A DNA stretch of 53,240 nucleotides from Candidatus Poribacteria bacterium (GCA_022822005.1 JAJECO010000066.1:1-53240); one strand, 5' to 3'; positions 25,756-35,267 are shown, counted from the first letter of the stretch. Program-made: numbers and translations. Notes: generated by a model from the letters alone, not told the origin.

Positions 25756-26751
25756 ATGATGAAAATTGGCACCCGTATCAGTCCCGATTGGTTGGACCGT
25801 CCGAACGACCTTGCCTTTCTCAAACAGATCGGCGTTGATTGCGTGGACATCACGTTGAATATCTGTCCCGGATATTCAGAAGCAGGGGGTCGAGCAAACC
25901 GCGCGGGACTCGAACAAGTGGTAGAAGCCATCGACAAAGCGGGGCTCAAGATTGAACGCGCTAACACCGCTAACAGTGACTGCATCAAGACCTTTCTCGG
26001 CCAGCCCGGTTCCGAAGAAGAGATTGACAACCTGATTGTCAACGCGGAACTCTGTGGCGAGTTCGACCTACCGGTGATGGGCATCCAATGTTTCCAAGCG
26101 GGCCAATTCGGTCATTTCCCAGAGTCTATGCACAGTTTCATTGAGGGACGCGGCGGATATAAGCACCTAAAAGTGGACCTGAACGAAGCCCTGAACCAAC
26201 CGCCGCCGGAAGGCGCACCTACCCACGATGAAATATGGGAACGCACCCTGAAAATCTTTAAGAGCGTGGTGCCCGTCGCAGAGAGCGTTGGCGTCAAGGT
26301 TGCGATGCACGGAAACGATCCACCGGTTCCCAGTCTTTACGGTGTGCCACAGGTCCTCTACAACTTTGCGGCATTTGATCGCCTTTTTTCCGAAGTGCCT
26401 TCACCAAACAACGGTATGACCTTCTGCGTAGGTACGCGCTATGAGTCGGGCGAAAATGTCTTTGAGGGGATTCGGCACTTCGGGGCACAGGGCAAAATCT
26501 TTCACGTCCACTTCCGTAACGTGCGCGGAAAGATCCCTGAAAAGAGAGGGTACGAAGAGGTAATCCCGGACTCCGGTGACATGGATATGTACCGCGTGGC
26601 TAAAGCGTTGCACGATGTGGGATATGATGCCGTCATCGACTACGACCACATCATGCGACTCAGCACGGATGGACCTGAGGGCAGAGAATATATCGCGTAC
26701 TGTGTTGGTCACATGCGTGGGTTGCTTCAGGCACTTGAAAGCAATGCTTAA
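25756..26751 (+). CDS. Mannonate dehydratase-like TIM barrel (UxuA family), copy 2
   Basis: This 331-residue paralogue of the preceding gene shows VAMHGNDPPVPSLYGVPQVL, MTFCVGTRYESGEN, FHVHFRNVRGKIPEK and SGDMDMYRVAKAL. In the metal/substrate block, HPDDPP is changed to HGNDPP, so one acidic residue is lost relative to copy 1 and to classical UxuA. It may act on a different sugar acid or serve as an epimerase-like partner. The AAGGAG ribosome binding site is formed at the end of a family A element. Three start residues (MMK) leave a one-codon ambiguity. Both copies stand in the catabolic cluster begun at 18240. Confidence 0.82.
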   Translation: MMKIGTRISPDWLDRPNDLAFLKQIGVDCVDITLNICPGYSEAGGRANRAGLEQVVEAIDKAGLKIERANTANSDCIKTFLGQPGSEEEIDNLIVNAELCGEFDLPVMGIQCFQAGQFGHFPESMHSFIEGRGGYKHLKVDLNEALNQPPPEGAPTHDEIWERTLKIFKSVVPVAESVGVKVAMHGNDPPVPSLYGVPQVLYNFAAFDRLFSEVPSPNNGMTFCVGTRYESGENVFEGIRHFGAQGKIFHVHFRNVRGKIPEKRGYEEVIPDSGDMDMYRVAKALHDVGYDAVIDYDHIMRLSTDGPEGREYIAYCVGHMRGLLQALESNA

Positions 26752-26755
26752 CGGT

Positions 26756-27571
26756 ATGTTAGAAACGCGCCACCGGTCAATGTCTACCTTCCGGTTCCAG
26801 AACCTGTCGAAACAGGGTAGGATAGACCACTTTGTTTCGACCCGGATCGGCGGTCTAAGCTCCCCACCTTACGAATCCCTTAATATAGGATTTCACGTTG
26901 GAGATACGCCTGAAACTGTCCTGAGTAATCGCGCACGTTTGGCAGGAAACGTCAGAATACCGCTCTCCGATTTTGTAGTCGCCAAACAGGTTCATAGCGG
27001 GACAGTGACAATCGTAACGGAGGGGATGAGAGGCTATGGTGCAATGGATCTTGACACCGCGATTGAAGAGACAGATGCGACGGTGACAGATGTTCCCCAC
27101 CTATGCCTGACGGTTCTTATGGCGGACTGTGTGCCGGTACTCTTCTTCGACCCGCGAAAGAGAGTCGTAGCTGCGGTTCATGCTGGCTGGCGGGGGACTG
27201 TTAAATTGGCAGCGCAGAACACGGTTAACAGTTTAAGGGAGAACTTCAGCTGCGATCCGGCCGATATTCTGGTAGGGATCGGTCCTTCCATCGGTCCTTG
27301 CCACTATGAGGTTGGTCCCGAAGTGATCTCAGAAGTTGAGGAAACCTTTGGCAGCACGGATGGCTATATCAACGGCGAATCCGCCGATGGCAAGGGGCAT
27401 TTTGACCTTTGGGAAGCTAACAAGCGGCAAATTATAGAGACAGGTATCCCAGGACAAAACATAGAGGTCGCTCAGATATGTACCTATTGCAACCCACACC
27501 TGTTTTTTTCTGAACGGCACCAAAAGGGAAGGACGGGTAGATTCGGGGCGGGCATTATGGTGTCAGCATGA
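26756..27571 (+). CDS. pgeF: Purine nucleoside phosphorylase/laccase-domain protein
   Basis: The 271-residue protein is a member of the YfiH/PgeF (Cu-oxidase_4, polyphenol oxidase) family: FVSTRIGGLSSPPYESLNIG, KQVHSGTVTIV (zinc His), LMADCVPVLFFDP (zinc Cys) and AAVHAGWRGTVKL (zinc His), then VGIGPSIGPCHYEVGPEV and CTYCNPHLFFSERHQ. Members act on purine nucleosides or remove mis-incorporated L-Ser from peptidoglycan precursors. The frame is open well into the preceding gene; ATG 26756 is preferred, with 26744 and 26780 as alternatives, and no strong ribosome binding site is seen. It starts a few bases after the UxuA-like gene, so it may be read from the same transcript though unrelated in function. 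Confidence 0.9.
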   Translation: MLETRHRSMSTFRFQNLSKQGRIDHFVSTRIGGLSSPPYESLNIGFHVGDTPETVLSNRARLAGNVRIPLSDFVVAKQVHSGTVTIVTEGMRGYGAMDLDTAIEETDATVTDVPHLCLTVLMADCVPVLFFDPRKRVVAAVHAGWRGTVKLAAQNTVNSLRENFSCDPADILVGIGPSIGPCHYEVGPEVISEVEETFGSTDGYINGESADGKGHFDLWEANKRQIIETGIPGQNIEVAQICTYCNPHLFFSERHQKGRTGRFGAGIMVSA

Positions 27572-27598
27572 GTCGATAGCAATTAAAATCGAAAGAAA

Positions 27599-28420
27599 AT
27601 GGGCAAAACCGTCACACGAGAATTAAGTGAGATTATTGAGAATATTGAAGCGCATTCGGGTGCAGCGTTCCATCGCAGCGCACCAAGAGAGTACGCCGCA
27701 AAACTCGGTATTGAAACCGAAAATATTGGTTCGGCGACGCTGCTATCAGTCCGAAAGAGTAACAGTCTATATTTCAATCGCGTCCTTGGTCTTGGGCTTG
27801 CCTCGCAAACGAATATGAAACAGATTGAGCAGATTATCGATTACTACACGGGGCAGAAGATTAAGCGCTTTGCGATTGAGCTAAGTCCATTGGCTAAACC
27901 GAATAGAATTGTGAATTGGCTGGAACAGCAAGGGTTTCACGAATCAGAGGGCACAGCGAAGATGTATCAAGACGGTTCGCCGATCCAGAACGAAAAACCA
28001 GACTTTCGTATCAAGAGAGTCGATGCTACTCAAGCCTCCGATTGGTTCGCCGTCATGTCAACAATCTTTACTCAGTTTAGGAGTAGAAGGGAATGGTTTG
28101 AGGCGCGCTTCAGCCTCCCACAATGGCATCATTATTTGGCGTTTGATAGCGATGAACCTGTTGCGGTTGCAGCGATGTACCTCCAAGATGGCGCGGCACA
28201 TTTGACAGATGCCGCCACGCTTTCGGGATTTCGTCGGCGTGGGATTCAAAAGGCAATGATTCATCAACGGGTGCTTGACGGGCTCGAATTGGGTTGCAGT
28301 TGGTTCACGAGCGAGACAGCCGCACCTAAACCACGTAATCCGCTCATCTCACATCGTAATCTACGGCGCACTGGTTTCGAGATGGCATACGTTCGAGGAA
28401 AGTATGTATGGGAAGCGTAA
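27599..28420 (+). CDS. GNAT family N-acetyltransferase
   Basis: The 273-residue protein has an N-terminal part of about 135 residues of unclear fold and a C-terminal GNAT domain (about 140-273). The acetyl-CoA-binding loop is visible as LSGFRRRGIQKAMIHQRV (R-x-x-G-x-x-x-A), followed by FTSETAAPKPRNPLISHRNL and RTGFEMAYVRGKYVWE, a pattern of GNAT proteins with a second degenerate N-terminal copy. It would transfer an acetyl group to an amine on a small molecule or protein. It follows pgeF by 27 bases. No substrate can be inferred. Confidence 0.82.
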   Translation: MGKTVTRELSEIIENIEAHSGAAFHRSAPREYAAKLGIETENIGSATLLSVRKSNSLYFNRVLGLGLASQTNMKQIEQIIDYYTGQKIKRFAIELSPLAKPNRIVNWLEQQGFHESEGTAKMYQDGSPIQNEKPDFRIKRVDATQASDWFAVMSTIFTQFRSRREWFEARFSLPQWHHYLAFDSDEPVAVAAMYLQDGAAHLTDAATLSGFRRRGIQKAMIHQRVLDGLELGCSWFTSETAAPKPRNPLISHRNLRRTGFEMAYVRGKYVWEA

Positions 28421-28466
28421 TCGCTCAGCGATGTATCCGCTGATTATGTGATAACTCCGCTTCTGT

Positions 28467-28892
28467 CTACCTTGTAATAATCAGATACATACCGCTACAG
28501 ACGAGAAGTACGCCGAGAACATATCGTAAGGTGAGCGGTTCCCGTAATAATATCATGCCCGCCAAACTGGTCAGCAGTATCCCTCCGAACCGGATAACCG
28601 GCGAGCCGAGCGAAATCGGTGCGCCTGCGCTAAAGGTGACATACAATCCCAAGGTCACGCCGCTGAAGGCAAATCCCATCCCGATACTCGCCAAAACACC
28701 CGAGAGCTGGGCAGGTTGCGGCATACCACGCGCCCATTGCCAAAGCACCCAAGTGAGTCCAGTCGAGAATGTACAGCAGCCGTATATCAACATTAACAGA
28801 CTACTGGAAATCCTGTTCGCTGCCAGTTTCACACACAGATCCGCAGCAGCCAATGCACACGCGGTAATTGCTGCGTATTTTATCCAGCCCAT
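28467..28892 (-). CDS. Small single-domain EamA/DMT transporter
   Basis: At about 141 residues this protein has four to five hydrophobic helices and the EamA motif PVIRFGGILLTSLAGMIL followed by LREPLTLRYVLGVLLVCSGMYL. Full EamA transporters have two such domains (about 300 residues); a single one suggests it works as a dimer, like the small multidrug resistance family and related half-size DMT proteins. Substrate unknown. A TTG at 28898 and ATG at 28892 are both possible starts, with AAGGGG upstream. It is on the opposite strand to its neighbours. Confidence 0.78.
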   Translation of the reverse strand: MGWIKYAAITACALAAADLCVKLAANRISSSLLMLIYGCCTFSTGLTWVLWQWARGMPQPAQLSGVLASIGMGFAFSGVTLGLYVTFSAGAPISLGSPVIRFGGILLTSLAGMILLREPLTLRYVLGVLLVCSGMYLIITR

Positions 28893-29066
28893 GTTCAAAT
28901 TTGCCCCTTAGCGGTCAACGCTACTGACTGTTATTATCGTTTAATTGAATTGCGGTGTGAGTCCCCGTCTGTTTCCACACAAGCATATCCTAAAGTAGGG
29001 ATAACGTCAAGTATAGAAGTACACAATAATCTATAACATGAGGCACTTAGGTAGGAATAGCCGATA

Positions 29067-32000
29067 ATGAAATCCGTATTCAGACTGTCCGTCAACAATC
29101 CTGTACTGGTTCACATGATCACCATCGCGGTAATTGTATTCGGATCATACATGCTCATCAATATGCCCCGCGAGCTCGAACGCGATATGTCCTTCAACTG
29201 GGCGCTTATTTGGGTGGTGTATCCCGGCGTTTCGCCCGACGAGATCGAAAAACTGATTACTAAGCCGATCGAGGACGAGATCGCTGATGTAAATAAAATT
29301 GAGTCTATCACCTCAACCGCCGCTGAAGGATTCACCGGCATCAGCGTCAAATTTGATCAGAATATCTCACGCGACGAGTTTGACAGACTGTATCAAGACC
29401 TCCGCACAGAGTTGGATAAAGTCCAGAATTTGCCTCAACATGCGGAAGATCCTGTCATGTTCAAGCTGGAGTCAAATACACTAACACCGGTGATTGACGT
29501 TGTTGTAGCAGGGGACTTCCCTGAAAAAGAGAGGCGCGAGCTGGCGGAAGAGCTCCAAGACGAAATCGAAGCGGTTGAAGACGTTTTGGAGGTTTCGGTC
29601 TACGGGATACGCGACCGCCAGATCTGGGTTGAGGTCGATCCTGACCGCCTTGATCGGTATTCACTGACGCTGCAACAAATTGTCGGCGCGTTGGCAGCTA
29701 AGAATATAAATGTCCCTGCGGGAGAGCTGAACATTGGACGGTTAGAATACCTGCTCCGTACCGTCGGTGAGTTCGATTCGATCAACCAAATCCAGAATGT
29801 GATTGTGCAGCAGATTCCCGACGGCGGTAAGATCCGAATCAGGGACGTTGCACAGATTCGGAATACCTATGAAGAAGCCACCGTAATTCCCCGCTTGAAC
29901 GGCAAACCCGCAATTACACTCTCGGTGGCAAAGCGGGGCGAAGGAAGTACGACCCAGATTGTTGACACGGTACGAACCATAGTAGAAAAGTATCGGACAA
30001 CTCGGTTGCCGGAAGGCGCGGAAATCACATTGGTGAACGACAGTTCAATCCATATTCGTAATTCGCTCGGCAAGCTACAAACAAACGCCCTTTTCGGTGT
30101 ACTGCTTGTTCTCCTTGCCTTGTGCATCTTCATGGGACTGAGGAACGCAATCTTTGTCGCGATTGGCATTCCGTTGACACTATTAATGACTTTTGGTCTG
30201 ATGGGCGTCGCCAACGAATCAATTAACAACATGTCGTTGTTCGGGTTGGTGTTGGTGCTTGGTATCATTGTGGACGATGCTATTATTGTGATGGAAAATG
30301 TCTATCGTCGGATGCAGGAGGGCGAGTCACCGATCCAAGCTGCTGTCAACGGGGCACATGAAGTTGCTTTGCCCGTGATAACAGCCTCCTTAACGACTGC
30401 TGCAATCTTCCTCCCACTTGCGCTATTGCCGGGGATTGTGGGCAAGTTCATGAAGATCATCCCAATCATCGTCGCCTTGACGCTCGCAGCCTCTCTGTTT
30501 GAATGTTTCTTCGTCTTGCCGCTCCACATCGCGGATTGGGGAAAAGTCCGACATTCCAAGTCGGAGGACCGGTTGATGCGCTACCTCCTAAAGCCGTACA
30601 CCAGACTCCTGAAATTCGCGCTACGCCGTCGGTACTGGGTGCTGGGTGGTATTGTCCTTTGCCTATTCCTGAGTTTTCTGCCCATCCGCTTCGGATTGGT
30701 CGAGGTTGACATGTTCCGTGGCGACGAGTATCCAATGATTTTTGTCCATGTCACGATGCCTGTAGGCACCAGCTTGGAGACAACGGATGAGGTCCTCCGC
30801 GAATTTGAGGCAGTGACGCTTGCTATGCCCAAATCTGAAGTTAAGGCGGTCATCGCGAGAACTGGGTGGCACGAGATAGATAACGATTTTAACGAGCGCA
30901 ACGGCAACCTCGGAATGCTCCACATTGAGATCGCCGAAGCCAAAGATCGTGAGCGAACACTTGATGAAATCATCGTGGAACTCCGCCAGAAATACAGTCG
31001 CATCACAGGACCCAATCGAATTGGATTTCAGACAAGGGAAGAGGGACCTCCCGCCGGTAAGGATGTCGAAGTCATAGTGAAAGGAAAGTACTTCGACGAA
31101 CTGGAAGCAATCGCCGACGATCTAAAATCAAGACTCGCAAAGATTCCCGGCGTCACTGACATCAACGACAACTACGCTTTGGGGCAAGAAGAGATCAAAC
31201 TGCACGTTGACGAGGACAAGGCTAACGAATATGGGTTGACGGTCCAGCAGATTGCCTCGACCACGCGCAATGCGTTTGAAGGTACAACGGCAACCGTATT
31301 CCGCGATGGCGATGAAGAGATTGATGTGATCGTCAAATTCAGTGAATTTGCTCGCAGAGGGGTAGAAAATGTGGAGAACTTGAAACTGAGGGGAGCAACC
31401 GGGGTGCCGGTGCCACTCCGCGATGTTGCCCAACTGAGTGTGGCGCAAGGTTATTCTACCATTCATCGCTACAAACAGGAGAGAGCCATCACAATCACCG
31501 CCAATGTGGATGAAAATGTAGTTTCTGGTGTGAACGTGAATCAGCGACTCCGCGCCCGCTTCGATAAAATTAGCCCGCGCTATCCGGGCTACAGCCTCGA
31601 ATCGGGCGGCGAATTTGCCGAGTTCCAGCAGGTTTTTTCAGACATTCCCGTCTTCTTCGCACTTGGGATTATGCTGGTCTATTTTATATTGGGAACGCAG
31701 TTCAGGTCCTTCCTCCAACCGTTAATTATTCTGATGACCGTTCCCTTCGCATTCATTGGCGCGATGGTAGGACTGATCACCTCTGGAAACCCCTTGAGTG
31801 TCGCCTCGACATACGGGCTTGTCGCACTCGCCGGGATTGTCGTTAATGACTCGATTGTGTTGGTTGCGTTTATCAACCGTCAACGGACGGCGGGAGCTGG
31901 GAAATGGCAGGCGATTATCAATGCAGGACGCACGCGCCTGCGCCCGATCCTGCTCACCTCAATCACGACCGTGAGCGGTCTGCTGCCGATGGCGTTAGGA

Positions 32001-32180
32001 GTGGGTGGGAAGTCAGCGCTATGGATGCCGATGGCGAGCACCATCGTTTGGGGTCTGTCGGTGGCGACCTTATTGACGCTGTTCGTAATCCCGGCGTTCT
32101 ACACAATCAGCGATGACATTCGTCAATGGCGAGGCGTCCGTGTCGAGACCCAGGAGGTAGAGAAAAGGGTAATAACGTAA
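29067..32180 (+). CDS. RND family efflux transporter, inner membrane pump
   Basis: This 1037-residue protein has the AcrB/MexB-type layout: first membrane helix near 10-30, two large periplasmic loops and two groups of membrane helices. GIIVDDAIIVMENVYRRM supplies the TM4 Asp pair of the proton relay and ALAGIVVNDSIVLVAFINRQ is the matching TM10 block. It should use the proton gradient to export drugs, lipids or metals through a membrane-fusion protein and TolC. No fusion or outer-membrane gene is adjacent; a TolC and a fusion protein lie 8-12 kb away at 40.1-44.5 kb and could complete the complex. Weak AGGA site before the ATG. Confidence 0.92.
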   Translation: MKSVFRLSVNNPVLVHMITIAVIVFGSYMLINMPRELERDMSFNWALIWVVYPGVSPDEIEKLITKPIEDEIADVNKIESITSTAAEGFTGISVKFDQNISRDEFDRLYQDLRTELDKVQNLPQHAEDPVMFKLESNTLTPVIDVVVAGDFPEKERRELAEELQDEIEAVEDVLEVSVYGIRDRQIWVEVDPDRLDRYSLTLQQIVGALAAKNINVPAGELNIGRLEYLLRTVGEFDSINQIQNVIVQQIPDGGKIRIRDVAQIRNTYEEATVIPRLNGKPAITLSVAKRGEGSTTQIVDTVRTIVEKYRTTRLPEGAEITLVNDSSIHIRNSLGKLQTNALFGVLLVLLALCIFMGLRNAIFVAIGIPLTLLMTFGLMGVANESINNMSLFGLVLVLGIIVDDAIIVMENVYRRMQEGESPIQAAVNGAHEVALPVITASLTTAAIFLPLALLPGIVGKFMKIIPIIVALTLAASLFECFFVLPLHIADWGKVRHSKSEDRLMRYLLKPYTRLLKFALRRRYWVLGGIVLCLFLSFLPIRFGLVEVDMFRGDEYPMIFVHVTMPVGTSLETTDEVLREFEAVTLAMPKSEVKAVIARTGWHEIDNDFNERNGNLGMLHIEIAEAKDRERTLDEIIVELRQKYSRITGPNRIGFQTREEGPPAGKDVEVIVKGKYFDELEAIADDLKSRLAKIPGVTDINDNYALGQEEIKLHVDEDKANEYGLTVQQIASTTRNAFEGTTATVFRDGDEEIDVIVKFSEFARRGVENVENLKLRGATGVPVPLRDVAQLSVAQGYSTIHRYKQERAITITANVDENVVSGVNVNQRLRARFDKISPRYPGYSLESGGEFAEFQQVFSDIPVFFALGIMLVYFILGTQFRSFLQPLIILMTVPFAFIGAMVGLITSGNPLSVASTYGLVALAGIVVNDSIVLVAFINRQRTAGAGKWQAIINAGRTRLRPILLTSITTVSGLLPMALGVGGKSALWMPMASTIVWGLSVATLLTLFVIPAFYTISDDIRQWRGVRVETQEVEKRVIT

Positions 32181-32266
32181 AATAAAGACTGGGTATTGTC
32201 CATTATCGTATGCTATAATGCTCGATAATTTTTCAGCAAGGAGAGAGAAAGGAAAGGACAGTCAAG

Positions 32267-32497
32267 ATGAGCGACAATGTAACCAAAACACAGGAAACGA
32301 CAGTCACCCTGACTGTTGAGCAGTTGGAACAAATTATTCGGAAGGTAGTACGTGAAGAACTGATGGAGTTTACCGCACAGGAGTTCTTTGATATCAATAA
32401 AGACTCTCCGCTTTATGAAGATCTGAAAGACATTTTTGAACGAGAAAAAAGGGATCAGTTGAGATGGTTCAGCCACACGGATGTTTGGAATGAATGA
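32267..32497 (+). CDS. Putative antitoxin of a RelE-type module
   Basis: This 76-residue protein is strongly acidic and begins MSDNVTKTQETTVTLTVEQL, then a predicted helix EQIIRKVVREELMEF. I do not recognise the family. Its position directly before, and overlapping, a RelE/ParE-like toxin gene, the small size and the helical amphipathic pattern fit the antitoxin half of a type II toxin-antitoxin pair, with the C-terminal part (LYEDLKDIFEREKRDQLRWF) possibly wrapping the toxin. AAAGGA precedes the ATG and a TATAAT-like -10 sits at 32214-32219. Confidence 0.6.
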   Translation: MSDNVTKTQETTVTLTVEQLEQIIRKVVREELMEFTAQEFFDINKDSPLYEDLKDIFEREKRDQLRWFSHTDVWNE

Positions 32498-32819
32498 ACG
32501 CCAGGCTATTTATGAGGAACGATTCGTTCAAAACCTTGCTCGCTATTCAAGTTTACGCCAATGCATCCGGCGAAGAGTTGAACAGATCCTCAACGATCCT
32601 CATACTCGTACAGAACGTCTCAGGCAGGTTCCTGGAGGATTCGATTTACGGGGTTACCGCAGTGCGCGGGTGGACAGAAACTTTCGGGTGATTTTTCTGA
32701 TTTGTCAAGAATATCGGCATTTCCAAGGGCGTCAGTACCCTAGGTGCGAGGGACAAGACGATGAAACAGTTGTTTTCTTGACCGTTGGTCCGCACGATAG
32801 GGCTTATGCGATGAGATGA
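32490..32819 (+). CDS. RelE/ParE-superfamily toxin-like protein
   Basis: The 109-residue basic protein has the RelE-type core: helices at the start (RFVQNLARYSSLRQCIRRRV), then LRQVPGGFDLRGYRSARVDR, NFRVIFLICQEYR and a final strand VVFLTVGPHDRAYAMR. RelE members are mRNA-cutting ribosome-dependent toxins; ParE members target gyrase. The start is set at ATG 32490 whose first bases overlap the antitoxin stop (ATGAATGA); ATG 32481 is also possible. The gene order antitoxin then toxin is standard. A cysteine-bearing insertion (about residues 75-88) before the last strand is unusual. Confidence 0.72.
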   Translation: MNERQAIYEERFVQNLARYSSLRQCIRRRVEQILNDPHTRTERLRQVPGGFDLRGYRSARVDRNFRVIFLICQEYRHFQGRQYPRCEGQDDETVVFLTVGPHDRAYAMR

Positions 32820-32928
32820 ACAAGAGGTTAGTCACGACCATCCGCAAGGCAAGAAACATGAAAAGAGTAGCATACATACGTTACATGCATTCGTCTTGAA
32901 CTAGCCCCCTAATGAACCAAGCAACCAA

Positions 32929-35091
32929 TTAACTAACCAAAACCGCTCGAAGTCTTTCCGCAAGAAAGCTATTCCGCTCAACAACCTTGTTATTCCGGAT
33001 TGCCATGCCGAGTGCCTTCTTGGTGCCAACGAGGACGACTAACTCTTTTGCCCGTGTGATGCCGGTGTAGAGGAGATTGCGCTGTAGCATCAGATAGTGC
33101 TGTGTCATCAGCGGTATAACGACGGCGGGATACTCACTGCCCTGCGCCTTATGCACGGTGATACCGTAAGCCAACACCAGTTCGTTCAGATCCGCCATGT
33201 CGAAGGCGACCCGCTTTTCTGGGAATTCAATCGTGACCAACTTCTCAATGAAGTCAACGTCGGTGATGCGTCCGATGTCCCCGTTAAACACTTCATAGTC
33301 GTAATTGTTCCGAACCTGCATCACCTTATCCCCGACACGAAAGTTTCGCCCACCGCGAATTGTCTCCTCTGGCGAATCGTTAAGGATTTCCTGCAACCGT
33401 TTGTTGAAATTTTCGGAGCCAACCGTCCCACGTCGCATCGGGCAGAGCACCTGAATATCGTCCATCGGGTGATAGCCGTAATGCTTGGGCAGGCGATTTC
33501 CCACAAGATCACATATCAGATCAGTCGCTCGATCCGGATCTTCCTCCTCAATAAAGAAAAAGTTGCGGTCAGCCGGACCGGTCGTCCGCGGAAAGTCGCC
33601 CCGATTGATTCGGTGGGCGTTAGTGACAATGTAGCTTTCCTGCGCTTGACGGAAAATCTCTGTCAATGTGACCACCGTAACCTCCTCGGAAGCGATCAGG
33701 TCTGTCAGCACATTTCCCGCCCCCACCGACGGGAGTTGATCCACATCACCAATCATGATTAAGGTCGCGTTCCATGGGACCGCTTTCAGCAGGTTATTCA
33801 TCAGTATCAAATCGACCATCGACATCTCATCAATAATAATCACATCGGCTTCCAAGGGATTATCCTGATTCCGTTTGAAACCGTAGTCCTGCGGTGAGAA
33901 CTCCAACAGGCGGTGGATCGTTTTGGCTTCGCGTCCGGTTGTCTCACTCATGCGTTTCGCTGCCCGTCCGGTTGGCGCGGCTAACAGTACCCTTCTTTCA
34001 AGCAGATCAAAGAGGTGGAGCATACCGACTGTGGTCGTCGTTTTTCCGGTCCCCGGTCCGCCTGTCAGGAGCATGACCTTCGCCCTTAGCGCAGTCTTAA
34101 TCGCGTCCCGCTGATTGGTAGCAAAATGAATCCCCATCTGCTTTTCAAGTCGATCCATCGACTTATCAACATAGTCGAGTTGGACAGGAGTGGCGGAAGC
34201 TCGCAAGAGACTTGACACTGCATTGGTGACACCGATTTCCGCATAGTAGAATGGTGCGAGGTAGATTGCTTCACCCTCTGGCGTGGCTTCCGAAATAATC
34301 TCCTCCTTCGCGCTCAATTCTGCAATCCCTTCCTCAATGACATCGGACGGCAGCTCTAAAATTTCATCACACGCGGCAAGTAGCTCCTCCCGATACAGGA
34401 AAACGTGACCGTCATCCGCCTTATGACTCAGCACATATTTTATGCCCGCCATCACCCGATGCGGGGAATCATGAGCGATGCCGAGATTTTGCGAGATAGT
34501 ATCCGCCGTTTTGAAGCCGATCCCGTAGATGTCATCGGCGAGGCGATATGGATTTTCACGGACAATTGCGATCGCGTCGCTTTCGTAGGTTTTATAGATT
34601 TTGACCGCGTGGGCGGTGCTGACATTGTTGGACTGTAGAAACAGCATTACGTTCTTGATTTCGCGTTGCGCTGCCCACGCCTCTTTAATCGTACTGACAC
34701 GTTTTTTGCCGATTCCCTGAACCTCTCGTAACTTCTCGGGGGTCTGTTCAATTATATCCATCGTATCCATCCCGAACTCATTGACGATTCGCGCTGCCAT
34801 CACCGGCCCAACACCTTTGATCATCCCGGAACCGAGGTATTTCCGCAACCCAACGACGGTTGCGGGCAGCACCGTCTCGTACCCCTCAATCTTGAACTGC
34901 CTACCGTACTGCGGGTTGTTGACCCACTCCCCACTGAGAGCAAGACTCTCACCCGCGCTTGCAGCAGCGAGGTTGCCTACAACGGTAATCAGTTCGGTCG
35001 GGTAGTCACGCGAGGTTAACCGCGCGATGGTATAGCCTGTTTCCGGATTTTCAAAAACGATGCGTTCGAGAATACCTACAAGTTTGTCCAT
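32929..35091 (-). CDS. recD2: RecD2-like ATP-dependent DNA helicase
   Basis: The 720-residue protein is a superfamily 1B helicase of the RecD2/YrrC type. The N-terminal third has the helix-hairpin-helix-like region (LGSGMIKGVGPVMAARIVNEF, VQGIGKKRVSTIKEAW), followed by Walker A (LLTGGPGTGKTTTT), Walker B (IIIDEMSMVD) and the C-terminal motifs including AYGITVHKAQGSEYPAVVIP and LLYTGITRAKELVVLVG. RecD2 unwinds DNA 5' to 3' and works without RecB and RecC, contributing to recombination repair and replication. A consensus promoter lies at 35239-35267. The gene ends in a run of AACCAA-like sequence shared with other gene boundaries here. Confidence 0.93.
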   Translation of the reverse strand: MDKLVGILERIVFENPETGYTIARLTSRDYPTELITVVGNLAAASAGESLALSGEWVNNPQYGRQFKIEGYETVLPATVVGLRKYLGSGMIKGVGPVMAARIVNEFGMDTMDIIEQTPEKLREVQGIGKKRVSTIKEAWAAQREIKNVMLFLQSNNVSTAHAVKIYKTYESDAIAIVRENPYRLADDIYGIGFKTADTISQNLGIAHDSPHRVMAGIKYVLSHKADDGHVFLYREELLAACDEILELPSDVIEEGIAELSAKEEIISEATPEGEAIYLAPFYYAEIGVTNAVSSLLRASATPVQLDYVDKSMDRLEKQMGIHFATNQRDAIKTALRAKVMLLTGGPGTGKTTTTVGMLHLFDLLERRVLLAAPTGRAAKRMSETTGREAKTIHRLLEFSPQDYGFKRNQDNPLEADVIIIDEMSMVDLILMNNLLKAVPWNATLIMIGDVDQLPSVGAGNVLTDLIASEEVTVVTLTEIFRQAQESYIVTNAHRINRGDFPRTTGPADRNFFFIEEEDPDRATDLICDLVGNRLPKHYGYHPMDDIQVLCPMRRGTVGSENFNKRLQEILNDSPEETIRGGRNFRVGDKVMQVRNNYDYEVFNGDIGRITDVDFIEKLVTIEFPEKRVAFDMADLNELVLAYGITVHKAQGSEYPAVVIPLMTQHYLMLQRNLLYTGITRAKELVVLVGTKKALGMAIRNNKVVERNSFLAERLRAVLVS

Positions 35092-35238
35092 ATCCTTAAA
35101 TTCGGAATCGCTTCTTAGGCATCACCTGTCATGTATAGGTGTAACAGGTTGGATTAAACGATAAAATAAAACCCAATATCAATGAACCAAATTAGGACTG
35201 ATTTCGTCTCAACAAAACAACATATAGGGACCCAAATT

Positions 35239-35267
35239 ATCATATCACCAGTCTAACGGACTGTCAA
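35239..35267 (-). promoter_or_regulatory. Sigma-70 promoter of recD2
   Basis: On the reverse strand TTGACA and TATGAT are separated by 17 bases. Confidence 0.75.
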
